Made by a program: the position numbers and the translations under genes
Assembly (NCBI RefSeq): GCF_029626235.1
Contig: NZ_JARUBO010000005.1
Span: 5,800,001-5,864,000, forward strand
Direction of reading: 5' to 3'
Origin: Micromonospora sp. WMMD1120
GTDB taxonomy: Bacteria; Actinomycetota; Actinomycetes; Mycobacteriales; Micromonosporaceae
DNA length: 64,000 bases
Shown here: positions 18,201-24,940 of the stretch, piece by piece
Layout: each line of letters begins with the position of its first letter
Numbering within the stretch: the first letter of the stretch is position 1
The notes under the pieces: model-generated
Told to the model about the DNA's origin: nothing
The model's input: the letters and a program-made list of their open reading frames with translations, nothing else
Database searches by the model: none

Positions 18201-18694
18201 AGCTGCGCACCGGCTCACCGACCGGCACCCTGATCGGCAGTGCCGCGATCGGCTCGACCGGCGGGTGGGACAATCTCGTCTCCCCCACCGTCACGCTGAC
18301 CAACAAACCGACCGGCACCACCACGCTCTACGCGAAGTTCGTCAACACCGCCCAGTCCGGCGGCACCCCTGACCTGCTCGCCCTGGACTGGCTGCGGTTC
18401 AACGGCGCCGGGATCAAACAGGAGCCGGGCGGTACGTTGTCACTGGCCGCCAACCCGGCCAGCGGCACCGGGACGCTGACCACCACGCTGACCGCCACCG
18501 CCACGGCACCGTCCGGGCAGAGCATCACCGACTACGCGTGGGACTTCGGTGACAACAGCGCCATCACGCACGGGGCGACTCTGCGGTCGATCGCCCACAC
18601 CTATCCGCGCAAGGGCACCTTCACCGCCCGGGTGACCACCACCTACACCAGCGGCGAAACCCGCTCGATCAACCTGACCGTCACGGTCAACTGA
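15233..18694 (+). CDS. secreted ThuA / sorbosone-dehydrogenase-like / PKD / CBM6 multidomain protein
   Basis: 1153 residues. A Sec signal peptide occupies residues 1-29 (cleavage near PAEAAP). Residues about 32-260 are a ThuA-like domain (FNNTNSLPTSGDLL, GGGWAGLHAASASERDW). Residues about 285-730 are a glucose/sorbosone dehydrogenase-type beta-propeller (LAVAPDRKVYYIQRTG, GLLGMTLDRNFASNGWIYL, RPEIYAMGMRNPFRITIEP). A PKD domain follows (SYAWDFTNDGSTDSTAANPSF), then a carbohydrate-binding module-6-like region (EAEHFSAQSGVTVNDRATAR, DLLALDWLRF) and a C-terminal PKD (YAWDFGDNSAITHGA). It probably binds and oxidises or processes a polysaccharide or sugar outside the cell. The promoter carries LacI-type operators shared with the 22.98-32.2 kb sugar island. 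A strong terminator follows. Confidence 0.9.
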   Translation: MPRHLRTFGLILLAIAAVVSTTTALPAEAAPRFRVLVFSKITNYYHDSIPAGIAAIQQLGAAHNFEVVATTDAGAFTDANLATFDALVFNNTNSLPTSGDLLNASQRAAMQTFIRNGGGWAGLHAASASERDWTWYEGLVGTIFDYHPDFSSTGGTYPGRVKVLDRAHPSTRNLPELWEQSEEWYNWRTNPTGKVHTLAQIKVRDGINGLDEGVDHAYSWCQRYDGGRSWFTAGGHASSQFSDATFLEHLRYGIEWAAGAVAGDCSATKTGNFERVGLVTENLADPFELAVAPDRKVYYIQRTGALKVVNQDTLQVTTLLDFAYTSAMTDQSDGLLGMTLDRNFASNGWIYLLWSDKTLKQLNLSRFTVANNSVALSSEKRLLAIPTYRGEGRANSHMGGSLAMDGAGRLYAAIGDNTDPFASSGYTPIDERSGRAAWDAQGTAGNTNDLRGKILRITPQADGTYTVPSGNLFPAGTARTRPEIYAMGMRNPFRITIEPQTNAVLVADYGPDARAADPNRGPEGTVEFNRITTAGNYGWPYCVGNNIPFNDYNFATNTSGAKFTCAAPVNNSPNNTGLTTLPAARSALVWYAYSASSQFPELGTGGGGPMSGPVYDYDPANTRTTKFPEYFEGKWITYELTRRWFKTLSIHKTAQTFRNTRFGPTAVGDLQSINGIFDSMSWIQPFEAEFGPDGSLYVIDFGEGTGSGRGGSNAGAGIYRIDYVANGRPPTAKIAATPDSGRAPLTVTFSSAGTAAGDGTALSYAWDFTNDGSTDSTAANPSFTYTAAGKHTARLTVRNSGNGLTATTVTDVVVGNTRPTVTINVPDGGFFDFGDKIPYTVTVTDPEDGTIDCARVTVQTQLGHDQHAHPLDVYTGCSGLLATEADAGDGHGPGQNLYTLITAQYTDGGAAGAPALTGSTRVQLQPKSKEAEHFSAQSGVTVNDRATARAGKRLGDVDHNDWIAYGPVDLRNIGSVTLGVTNGGLGGTIELRTGSPTGTLIGSAAIGSTGGWDNLVSPTVTLTNKPTGTTTLYAKFVNTAQSGGTPDLLALDWLRFNGAGIKQEPGGTLSLAANPASGTGTLTTTLTATATAPSGQSITDYAWDFGDNSAITHGATLRSIAHTYPRKGTFTARVTTTYTSGETRSINLTVTVN

Positions 18695-18703
18695 TCGCGG
18701 AGC

Positions 18704-18733
18704 GGTGGCGGGCGGGTAACCCCGCCCGCCACC
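18704..18733 (+). terminator. hairpin terminator after ThuA-like gene
   Basis: Perfect 13-base stem GGTGGCGGGCGGG (18704-18716) with its complement at 18721-18733 around a TAAC loop, 9 bases after the stop codon. There is no T-run, as is common in GC-rich actinobacteria. Confidence 0.85.
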
Positions 18734-18769
18734 GCCACCGCCACCGGGTCGGGCGTGAGTCGAGCGCCG

Positions 18770-18818
18770 AGATCTTGGACAGTTTCCGTTACGCGAGAAC
18801 GGAAACTGTCCAAGATCT
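18770..18818. repeat. perfect 21-base inverted repeat, GATCTTG family
   Basis: The arm AGATCTTGGACAGTTTCCG begins at 18770 and is mirrored exactly, ending at 18818, with a 7-base ACGCGAG loop at 18791-18797. It lies between the terminator at 18704 and the ATPase gene at 18857. The GATCTTG core with a following TTTCC/TTCC motif recurs at 52001-52096 and, as a variant, around the IS, so it looks like a dispersed intergenic repeat rather than a terminator of a particular gene. Confidence 0.85.
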
Positions 18819-18856
18819 GCGTTGCGTGCCGTCGCCGACCGTTTCAGGGAGCCCGC

Positions 18857-19393
18857 GTGAGCAATCGGTACGTCGTCATCACGGGTGGGCCGGGATCCGG
18901 CAAGACCACGCTGCTCGACAGCCTGCGGAGTGCCGGACATGCCTGCGTCGAGGAGGCCGGACGACAGATCATCCAGGACCAGCTCCAGATCGGTGGTCAG
19001 GCCCTGCACGGCGCGGATTCGCGGCTGTACGCCGAGATCTCGCTGAGCTGGGAGATCCGCTCCTACCGCCAAGCCAGCCAGCACACCGGCCCGGTCTTCT
19101 TCGATCGCGGCATCCCGGACGTGCTCGGTTACTACCTCCTGCTCGGCTGGCCCGTACCGAACCACGTGGCGGCGGCGGCACGGCAGTTCCGCTACCACCG
19201 GCGTGTCTTCGTCGCCCCGCCGTGGCCGGCGATATACGCCAACGACAGCGAACGACACCAGAACTTCGCCGAGGCGGTGCGCACCCACGACGCCATGGTC
19301 GCCGCCTACACCCAGCTCGGCTACGAACTGAGTGTCCTGCCGCTGGGCGACGTCAGCTCGCGCCATGCCTTCGTCGAGCGAATGACAGGCTGA
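18857..19393 (+). CDS. AAA family ATPase / nucleotide kinase-like protein
   Basis: 178 residues from GTG 18857. The P-loop is ITGGPGSGKTTLLDSL, followed by ACVEEAGRQIIQDQL and a Walker-B-like PVFFDRGIPDVLGY. The C-terminal half contains arginine-rich RQFRYHRRVFVAPPWPAIYANDSERHQNFAEA, a lid-like segment. The arrangement matches the small AAA_28 group of predicted ATPases or kinases; phosphoryl acceptor unknown. The frame extends upstream through the palindrome at 18770, but that part is repeat sequence, so the GTG just before SNRYVVITGG is preferred. It stands alone between two terminator-bounded genes. Confidence 0.85.
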   Translation: MSNRYVVITGGPGSGKTTLLDSLRSAGHACVEEAGRQIIQDQLQIGGQALHGADSRLYAEISLSWEIRSYRQASQHTGPVFFDRGIPDVLGYYLLLGWPVPNHVAAAARQFRYHRRVFVAPPWPAIYANDSERHQNFAEAVRTHDAMVAAYTQLGYELSVLPLGDVSSRHAFVERMTG

Positions 19394-19461
19394 TGGTGGC
19401 GGAACGATGGGACGTTGACCTGGGCACCGTCGGTCACCTCCCTGGGGGCCGATGCGGTAGC

Positions 19462-19508
19462 GAGCGGTATACCTCAGAGTCATACTTATACCTCTGAGGT
19501 ATACCGCT
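19462..19508. promoter_or_regulatory. strong TATACCTC operator-like palindrome
   Basis: Arms GAGCGGTATACCTCAGAG (19462-19479) and its exact complement (19491-19508) enclose a short spacer. The right half also forms its own palindrome, TATACCTC-T-GAGGTATA, across 19487-19503, and a diverged copy of the same motif begins at 19468. Such AT-rich dyads in a GC-rich genome are typical repressor operators, and their spacing resembles HutC-type GntR sites. No intact gene follows, only the GntR-like scrap at 19518. Confidence 0.6.
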
Positions 19509-19517
19509 CACATCAAG

Positions 19518-19610
19518 ATGCCGGGCCAGCCAAAGGGGGCGGCCAGCGACCTCCGCGTCCAGGACCGTTCCGGCAGATGGAAGCCCGCGCGTCCGCCTCG
19601 CCCGAACCTG
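19518..19610 (+). pseudogene. possible remnant of a GntR-type regulator N-terminus
   Basis: Just downstream of the TATACCTC operator, an ATG at 19518 reads MPGQPKGAASDLRVQDRSGR followed by WKPARPPRP. This aligns by eye with the start of GntR winged-helix proteins (I-A-x-D-L-R-x-x-I-x-S-G-x-W-x-P-G-x-x-L-P). The similarity ends after about 30 residues, before the recognition helix, and what follows is low-complexity. I read it as a decayed regulator that has kept its operator. The evidence is a short motif only; chance resemblance cannot be excluded. Confidence 0.35.
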
Positions 19611-19657
19611 AGCCGGCCCAGCCCTGACCGACCCCGTTCACCGAGCCTCGGACGCGG

Positions 19658-19706
19658 TGGTCGCGACCGTGAGGCGGTGCCGAGCACCACTTCACGGTCG
19701 CGACCA
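19658..19706 (-). terminator. hairpin terminator after subtilase gene
   Basis: Perfect 15-base arms, TGGTCGCGACCGTGA at 19658-19672 and its complement at 19692-19706, with a nested GGTGC-CGA-GCACC hairpin in the loop. It starts 4 bases past the stop codon of the minus-strand protease gene. Confidence 0.75.
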
Positions 19707-19710
19707 AGGT

Positions 19711-22700
19711 CTACTCCCAGGAACTCTGTTGCGTGTAGACGAGGTTGCCGGGGATCACAGTGCCGTTGGTGTTCCACTCGGTGTACGCCCAGAAGTCGCC
19801 GTCGGCGAGCGGCTTCTTCGGCTTCAGCGTGAACCCGTAGGTCAGTCCGCGCTCCACGGTGGAGGGCGCCTCCAGGGTGGCACCCGCATACGTGGCGTTT
19901 CGGCTGATGATGGCGTGCCCGAGTTGGAAGTCGACGACCGGGCCGCCGGGGTACTGCGCGAACACGTACGCGGTGTAGCGTCCCGGCTCGGGCAGGAACT
20001 TGTAGGCCTGCTCCGCGCTGGTCCAGAACCGGTCACTGCTGTAGACCAGCTTGTCGCCCTTGTACAGGTACAGGTCGAGGTTCGTGTTCGGGTCGTCGGT
20101 GTTCGTCTCGACCACGATGCCCGCGGTGTTCGGCGGCACGATGAGGTCGAACGTCTTCACCCCGGACGCCTTCGGGTCGAAGACGCCGCCGTAGACGCCA
20201 GCCGGCATCGAGTACGAGTCGCGCCGCATCGGCGTGTATCCGGTGCTGCGACCGGCGAACGGGCCGGTGAAGCCCGGTTGGACCGAGCCGAACGCGCCGT
20301 TGGTCATCCGGCCGAACTCCTCGCCGTCGTCGGCGTACGGCCGGGGGCTGATGCCCCACGGACGGGCGGCGACCGGGATGCGGGCGCTGTGGGCCTTGCC
20401 CTGCCAGGTGATCGACCCGGTGACGTACCGGTCCCAGGGGGCGTTGGTCCGGCGCACCGTGATGGTCACCGTCGCGGATGTGCCGGGCGCCAGCGTCACC
20501 GCTGCCGGCGTCACGGTGGCCTTCATGCCGGGCAGGCCGGACACCGTCGACCGGTACGTCTCCCGCGTCTTACCGACGTTGGTCAGGGTGCGGGTGACGG
20601 TCACCGGGCGGGTGCCGTCGTACTCGCGCAGCGAGATGGCTGGCAGGTTGAGCTCCTTGCCGTCCGGCTGCGCGGTCTCGCTGAAGGTGGTCAGCTCGGC
20701 CGCCGTCGGCTGGATGACCAGGCCGGGGTCGGCGGCCTTGGTCAGGTTGATCAAACCGCTGCCCTGATCCAAGGGACTGCTGGTGCCGACGGTGTCGGTG
20801 GCCGTGGTGCGCAGCGCCGAGGCGACCGCGCCGGGTGACCAGTCCGGGTGGGTGGCGCGCAGGATCGCCGCCGCTCCGGCGACGTACGGCGAGGCCATCG
20901 AGGTGCCGGAGTACGCGTCGTAGCTCCGCCCGAAGTTGCCCGCCGGCGACACCGCCGCGATGATGTTCGACCCCGGCGCGACCAGGTCGGGCTTGAACAC
21001 GCCGAGGGTGGTCTTGTCCGGCCCAGTGGAGGAGAAGTCCGCCACGCTGGGCAGGCCCGGGACGCTGGAGCCGTCGCCGCCGGTCCGCAGCGACACCGTC
21101 GCGTCGGTCGGGTGGCGCATCAGGTAGTTGAACAGCGTGCCGGCCTGCTTCTCGGTGGGCAGGTAGACCACCGGGAAGCTGAAGATGGAGTTGATCCGGT
21201 AGTTGCCGACCGGGTCGAAGACGACCATCGCCGCCCCGCCCTTGGCCTTGATCTCGGCGGCGGAACCGAACAGGTCGGACAGCGCGCAGGCGACCACCTT
21301 GCCCTTGATCTTGGCGGCGTCGAGGCTGCCGGGCTCACAGTAGACAGCGCCCAGATCGGGCGAGCCGGCCTGTTCGCCGAAGACCAGCGGGCGCGAGCCG
21401 CCGGGGATCATATCCAGGGACCCGCCGACGAGCGTGGTGCCGTCGCCCAGCTTGACGGTGGCCTCGTCGGGCTTCGTCACGGCCGCGCCGACGGTGGTCA
21501 CCCAGGGCGCGGCGTTGCTGATCGCGCCGCTCACGATGCCGGTGTTGCCCGCCGACGCCGCCACGAAGACGCCGGCCAGCGTGGCGTTGAGGAACGCGAT
21601 GCCGATGGGCGTGTTGGCCTCCCAGTCGCCGAGCTGCGAGCCGATCGAGAAATTGATCACCTGCACGCCGTCGGCGACGGCCGCGTCGATGCCGGCGATG
21701 ATGTCGGCGTCGTAGCCCATGCCACCCCAGAGCACCTTGTAGACGGCGATCTGGGCGTCCGGCGCCACCCCGGTGACCGGGTCGAAGCGGCGGCCGTCGA
21801 TGGTGACGTCCGCCACCGGCAGACCCGCCGCCGTGGAGGCGGTGTGCGTGCCGTGCCCGGACATGTCGCGGGGGGACAACATCTCGCCCTCGGGAATCGA
21901 GCCGCCGTAGGCGAGCCACGAGTCGGCGAAGTACCGCGCGCCGACGATCTTGCCGTTGCAGTGCTCGGCCACGAAGCCGACGCCGGTCTGGCAGGTGCCA
22001 CGCCAGCTCGCCGGGGCGGGCATCGTCTTGGCGAAGGAGGCGCTCTCCGGCCAGATGCCGGTGTCCAGGACGCCGATCACCATGCCGGCGCCGGTGCCGG
22101 GACCGGGCTTGCCGGGCTTGCCGGGCTTGCCGGGCTTGCCGGTCGGGTCCGGCATCGTCGACCGGTCCGGCGTCGTCGAGCGGTCCGGCGTCGTCGAGCG
22201 GTCCGGCGTCGTCGAGCGGTCCGGCGTCGTGGCGGGCGGGGTGGCCGCCGTGGGTGGCGGCGTCGGGGTGCCGAGCGCCCGGGATTCGGTGACCGCGCGT
22301 ACCCGCTTGTCCGCCCGCAGGGCGCTCACCTGGGCGGCGGTCAGCTGTGCCGAGAAGCCGTTGAAGGCGGTGGTGTAGACGGCGGAGACCTGGACCTTCG
22401 CGGCGGCGGCGACGGCGCCGCGCTGCGCGTCCAGGTGCTTACGGTACGCCTGGGCGGGCGCTCCGGTGACGTCCAACCGGTCGCCCGCAGCGGGGCGGGT
22501 CCGGGCCAGGCCGGACACGCCACCGGCGTACGAGGTCAGGGGCTCCTCGGCGAGCTCGACGATGTACCGGCCCGGACGGGTCTCGTCCGCCGTCCGCCGG
22601 TCGGCGGCGTCGCGGCCGCCCGGCCGGCGGTCGGCACCGTCGGTCAGGGTGACCTTCCGGTCGGACCCGTCGGTGAAGTACCCGGCGGCGTCGTTGCCCC

Positions 22701-22824
22701 CGGTCGGCCCCACCGGGGCCGCCGACGCCGTTCCCGCGACGGCGGTCGTGCTGGCGACCACGGCGAGGACCAGCGCCGGTAGCGCCGATCTCCGCAGTCT
22801 GTTTCCGCTCGTGCTTGTAGCCAC
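19711..22824 (-). CDS. secreted S8 family serine peptidase (subtilase)
   Basis: 1037 residues. Signal peptide about 1-35 (LVLAVVASTTAVAGTASAAP). An inhibitor I9-type propeptide follows (RYIVELAEEPLTSYAGG to LRADKRVRAVTESRA), then a repeat linker. The catalytic domain shows aspartate in VIGVLDTGIWPES, histidine in MSGHGTHTAST, oxyanion asparagine in VAASAGNTG and serine in YSGTSMASPYVAG. A protease-associated domain is inserted between histidine and serine (AVYCEPGSLDAAKIKGKVVACA), and the C-terminus contains fibronectin-III-like modules, the layout of cucumisin-type subtilases. The product is an extracellular protease. A CebR-like box lies 58-71 bases upstream of the start. Confidence 0.95.
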   Translation of the reverse strand: MATSTSGNRLRRSALPALVLAVVASTTAVAGTASAAPVGPTGGNDAAGYFTDGSDRKVTLTDGADRRPGGRDAADRRTADETRPGRYIVELAEEPLTSYAGGVSGLARTRPAAGDRLDVTGAPAQAYRKHLDAQRGAVAAAAKVQVSAVYTTAFNGFSAQLTAAQVSALRADKRVRAVTESRALGTPTPPPTAATPPATTPDRSTTPDRSTTPDRSTTPDRSTMPDPTGKPGKPGKPGKPGPGTGAGMVIGVLDTGIWPESASFAKTMPAPASWRGTCQTGVGFVAEHCNGKIVGARYFADSWLAYGGSIPEGEMLSPRDMSGHGTHTASTAAGLPVADVTIDGRRFDPVTGVAPDAQIAVYKVLWGGMGYDADIIAGIDAAVADGVQVINFSIGSQLGDWEANTPIGIAFLNATLAGVFVAASAGNTGIVSGAISNAAPWVTTVGAAVTKPDEATVKLGDGTTLVGGSLDMIPGGSRPLVFGEQAGSPDLGAVYCEPGSLDAAKIKGKVVACALSDLFGSAAEIKAKGGAAMVVFDPVGNYRINSIFSFPVVYLPTEKQAGTLFNYLMRHPTDATVSLRTGGDGSSVPGLPSVADFSSTGPDKTTLGVFKPDLVAPGSNIIAAVSPAGNFGRSYDAYSGTSMASPYVAGAAAILRATHPDWSPGAVASALRTTATDTVGTSSPLDQGSGLINLTKAADPGLVIQPTAAELTTFSETAQPDGKELNLPAISLREYDGTRPVTVTRTLTNVGKTRETYRSTVSGLPGMKATVTPAAVTLAPGTSATVTITVRRTNAPWDRYVTGSITWQGKAHSARIPVAARPWGISPRPYADDGEEFGRMTNGAFGSVQPGFTGPFAGRSTGYTPMRRDSYSMPAGVYGGVFDPKASGVKTFDLIVPPNTAGIVVETNTDDPNTNLDLYLYKGDKLVYSSDRFWTSAEQAYKFLPEPGRYTAYVFAQYPGGPVVDFQLGHAIISRNATYAGATLEAPSTVERGLTYGFTLKPKKPLADGDFWAYTEWNTNGTVIPGNLVYTQQSSWE
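22104..22230. repeat. tandem coding repeats in the subtilase linker
   Basis: About four 9-base units (GCCGGGCTT) at 22104-22140 encode Gly-Lys-Pro repeats. Next to them, 18-base units containing GTCGTCGAGCGGTCCGG (22151-22230) encode four to five Asp-Arg-Ser-Thr-Thr-Pro repeats. Together they form a flexible, probably length-variable spacer between propeptide and catalytic domain. Confidence 0.9.
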
Positions 22825-22881
22825 GAGGCTCCCTTCGATGGCTCCCGTGTGGAGCGTTTCTCCGATCGCGACCCCCGCTCA

Positions 22882-22895
22882 TGGGAGCGCTCCCC
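22882..22895. promoter_or_regulatory. CebR-like LacI-family operator upstream of the subtilase gene
   Basis: TGGGAGCGCTCCCC matches the actinomycete CebR cellobiose-repressor consensus TGGGAGCGCTCCCA at 13 of 14 positions. It lies 58-71 bases upstream of the protease start codon. Whether CebR or another LacI member binds is not established by sequence. Confidence 0.6.
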
Positions 22896-22980
22896 CACTC
22901 AAGCCGCCGACGGTTAAACAGCGGTTCGGGAGGTGTTACGGATCGCTGGTGCGAATAAGATCACGTTCGCGGAGCCACGA

Positions 22981-24144
22981 CTAGATCATCTTTGTGCGAC
23001 CCCGCCATAGCACAGTGCACACTCCGGCGAGGGCGAGGCCGAGCAGCGGGGCCACCGCCAGCCCGGCGAGCGTGCCGGCCACCGCGAGCAACGCCGGCGG
23101 CACCCAGCACCAGGCCGGCACCGTACGCGGCGCACGACCACGCCGGCGCGCGGCGGCCTCGGTCGCCATCGGCACCACGAGCACCGGCAGCGCTGCGGCC
23201 AGCACCGTCAGCCAGGGCAGCACCAGCCGGTCGAACCGCGCCACGGCGAGCATCCCGCCGAGCACCGCGACGGCGAGCATCGCACCCCGGGCCGGCACCC
23301 GCGGCGTCAGGCCGCGGATCGCCAGCGCCCCGGAGTACGTGGTGGTCAGCGCCGCGGCGAAGACCGCCACCGCGACGAACAGATTCGCGTACGCGGCGAG
23401 CCCCGACCCGGTCGCCAGCAGCGCCACCACGTCCGTCTCGCCGGTGCGCAGCCACAGGCCGGCCCCGGCGAGCACACCGAGCAACGCCGGCCCGACCAGC
23501 AGCCCCACGCACCAGGCCAGGTCCCGTGGCCGGGCGAGACCGACGCTGAAGTCCGGCGCGCGCAGCGCGAACACCGCCGCGTACCCGATCAGCGCGGCGG
23601 CGTCGGCGAGCCCGCCGGCGGCGGGGCGGACCGGCGTGCCCGGCGGCGGCAGCACGGTCAGGCACCACCCGACCAGCACCACCGCGCTGAGCGTGGTGAC
23701 CACCGCGACCCGGTTGCCGAGCCGGGCCGGCGCCCAGGAGACGGCGAGGACCGCCACCTCCAGCAGGACCGGACCGGCCCAGCCCGGCAGGTGCGTCAGC
23801 GCGGCCAGGGACGCGCCGCCCAGCCCCACGTTGAAGCCGTTCCAGCCGACCATCGACACGGTCAGCACCGCCGCCAACAGCAACCGCGAGGTGTCGCCGA
23901 GGTACGCGGGCAGCACCGCGGTCAGCGTCGCGCCATCGCCGAGCGGTCGGCGCAGACCGACGCGGCCCTGCCCCCAGAGCAGCGCCGCCATCAGCGCCCC
24001 GCCGAGCAGCAACCCGCCGGCCGGCACCGCGCCGCCGTGCCGGGCGGCCATCGCCGCGCCGAGCACCAGGGTGGCGGGCGCGGTGCCGATGCCCAGCCAC
24101 GCGCCGACCGCCGCCGACCAGTGTCGTGGCGCAGCCTCAGACAA
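22981..24144 (-). CDS. NCS1-like (purine/cytosine permease type) transporter
   Basis: 387 residues with about eleven to twelve hydrophobic spans. The beginning (HWSAAVGAWLGIGTAPATLVLGAAMA) and the spans after it (VSMVGWNGFNVGLGGASLAAL, AALIGYAAVFALRAPDFSVGL) fit cytosine/purine permeases of the NCS1 group, although no signature is decisive. It would import a nucleobase-like or other small polar solute with a cation. No ATG or GTG fits the N-terminus; the chosen TTG at 24144 overlaps the stop of the upstream isomerase gene. It is the last gene of the seven-gene run from 30091, so its substrate may be related to that pathway. Confidence 0.6.
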   Translation of the reverse strand: MSEAAPRHWSAAVGAWLGIGTAPATLVLGAAMAARHGGAVPAGGLLLGGALMAALLWGQGRVGLRRPLGDGATLTAVLPAYLGDTSRLLLAAVLTVSMVGWNGFNVGLGGASLAALTHLPGWAGPVLLEVAVLAVSWAPARLGNRVAVVTTLSAVVLVGWCLTVLPPPGTPVRPAAGGLADAAALIGYAAVFALRAPDFSVGLARPRDLAWCVGLLVGPALLGVLAGAGLWLRTGETDVVALLATGSGLAAYANLFVAVAVFAAALTTTYSGALAIRGLTPRVPARGAMLAVAVLGGMLAVARFDRLVLPWLTVLAAALPVLVVPMATEAAARRRGRAPRTVPAWCWVPPALLAVAGTLAGLAVAPLLGLALAGVCTVLWRGRTKMI

Positions 24145-24940
24145 CGTGGCGCAGGTAGCCGTCGATCGCCGCGTCCAGCGCCTCGACGCCCGGACGCGCC
24201 CACACCTCGGCGGAGAACACCTCCACCTCGATCGGGCCGTGGTAGCCGGCCGCGTCCACCGCCTCGCGCAACCGGCGCAGCTCGATGCAACCGTCACCGG
24301 GCAGCGCCCGGCCGAGCAGCACCCCCTCTGGCAGCGGGGTCACCCAGTCGCAGACCTGGAACGCGGCGATCCGGTCGCCGGCCCGCGCGATCTGCGCGTA
24401 GACGGTGTCGTCCCACCAGACGTGGTACGCGTCCACGACCACACCGACGACGGTCGGGTCGAAGCGTTCGGCGATGTCGAGCGCCTGGCCCAGGGTGGCG
24501 ATCACGCACCGGTCGGCGGCGAACATCGGGTGCAGCGGCTCGATGGCCAGCCGCACCCCGGCCGCCGCCGCGTGCGGGGCCAGCTCGGCGATGGCGTCGG
24601 CGACCTGACGCCGGGCGCCGTCGACGTCCCGGCTGCCGGCGGGCAGACCACCGGAGACGAGCACCAGCTCCGGCGCGCCGAGCGTGGCGGCCTCCTCGAT
24701 GGCCCGCAGGTTCTCCGCCCGCCAGCCGTCGGCGGAGAAGAACCCACCCCTGCACAGCGAGGTGACGGACAGGCCGGCCTCGCGGACCAGCTTCGCCGAG
24801 CGGGCGAGCCCGTACTCCGCGACCGGCTCCCGCCACAGCCCGATACCGGGCACGCCGGCCGCCACGCACCCGGCCACCACGTCGGGCAGCGGCCAGCGCT
24901 GGGCGGTCGCCTGGTTGAACGAGAACCGCTCCAGGCTCAT
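24137..24940 (-). CDS. sugar phosphate isomerase/epimerase-like TIM-barrel protein
   Basis: 267 residues, an AP-endonuclease-2-type TIM barrel (xylose isomerase-like). Metal-ligand segments are LAIEPLHPMF (Glu), VVDAYHVWWDD (Asp/His), QVCDWVTPLPEG (Asp) and IEVEVFSAEVW (Glu), spaced as in 3-ketosugar and inosose isomerases. It would isomerise or dehydrate an oxidised sugar or inositol-like intermediate. The ATG overlaps the stop of the DUF993 gene by four bases, and the dehydrogenase lies just beyond, which supports successive steps of one catabolic route. Confidence 0.85.
   Translation of the reverse strand: MSLERFSFNQATAQRWPLPDVVAGCVAAGVPGIGLWREPVAEYGLARSAKLVREAGLSVTSLCRGGFFSADGWRAENLRAIEEAATLGAPELVLVSGGLPAGSRDVDGARRQVADAIAELAPHAAAAGVRLAIEPLHPMFAADRCVIATLGQALDIAERFDPTVVGVVVDAYHVWWDDTVYAQIARAGDRIAAFQVCDWVTPLPEGVLLGRALPGDGCIELRRLREAVDAAGYHGPIEVEVFSAEVWARPGVEALDAAIDGYLRHVV

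Noticed and set aside
22104..22230. CRISPR-like array
   Set aside because: Units are contiguous, in frame and encode GKP and DRSTTP repeats; there are no spacers or cas genes.
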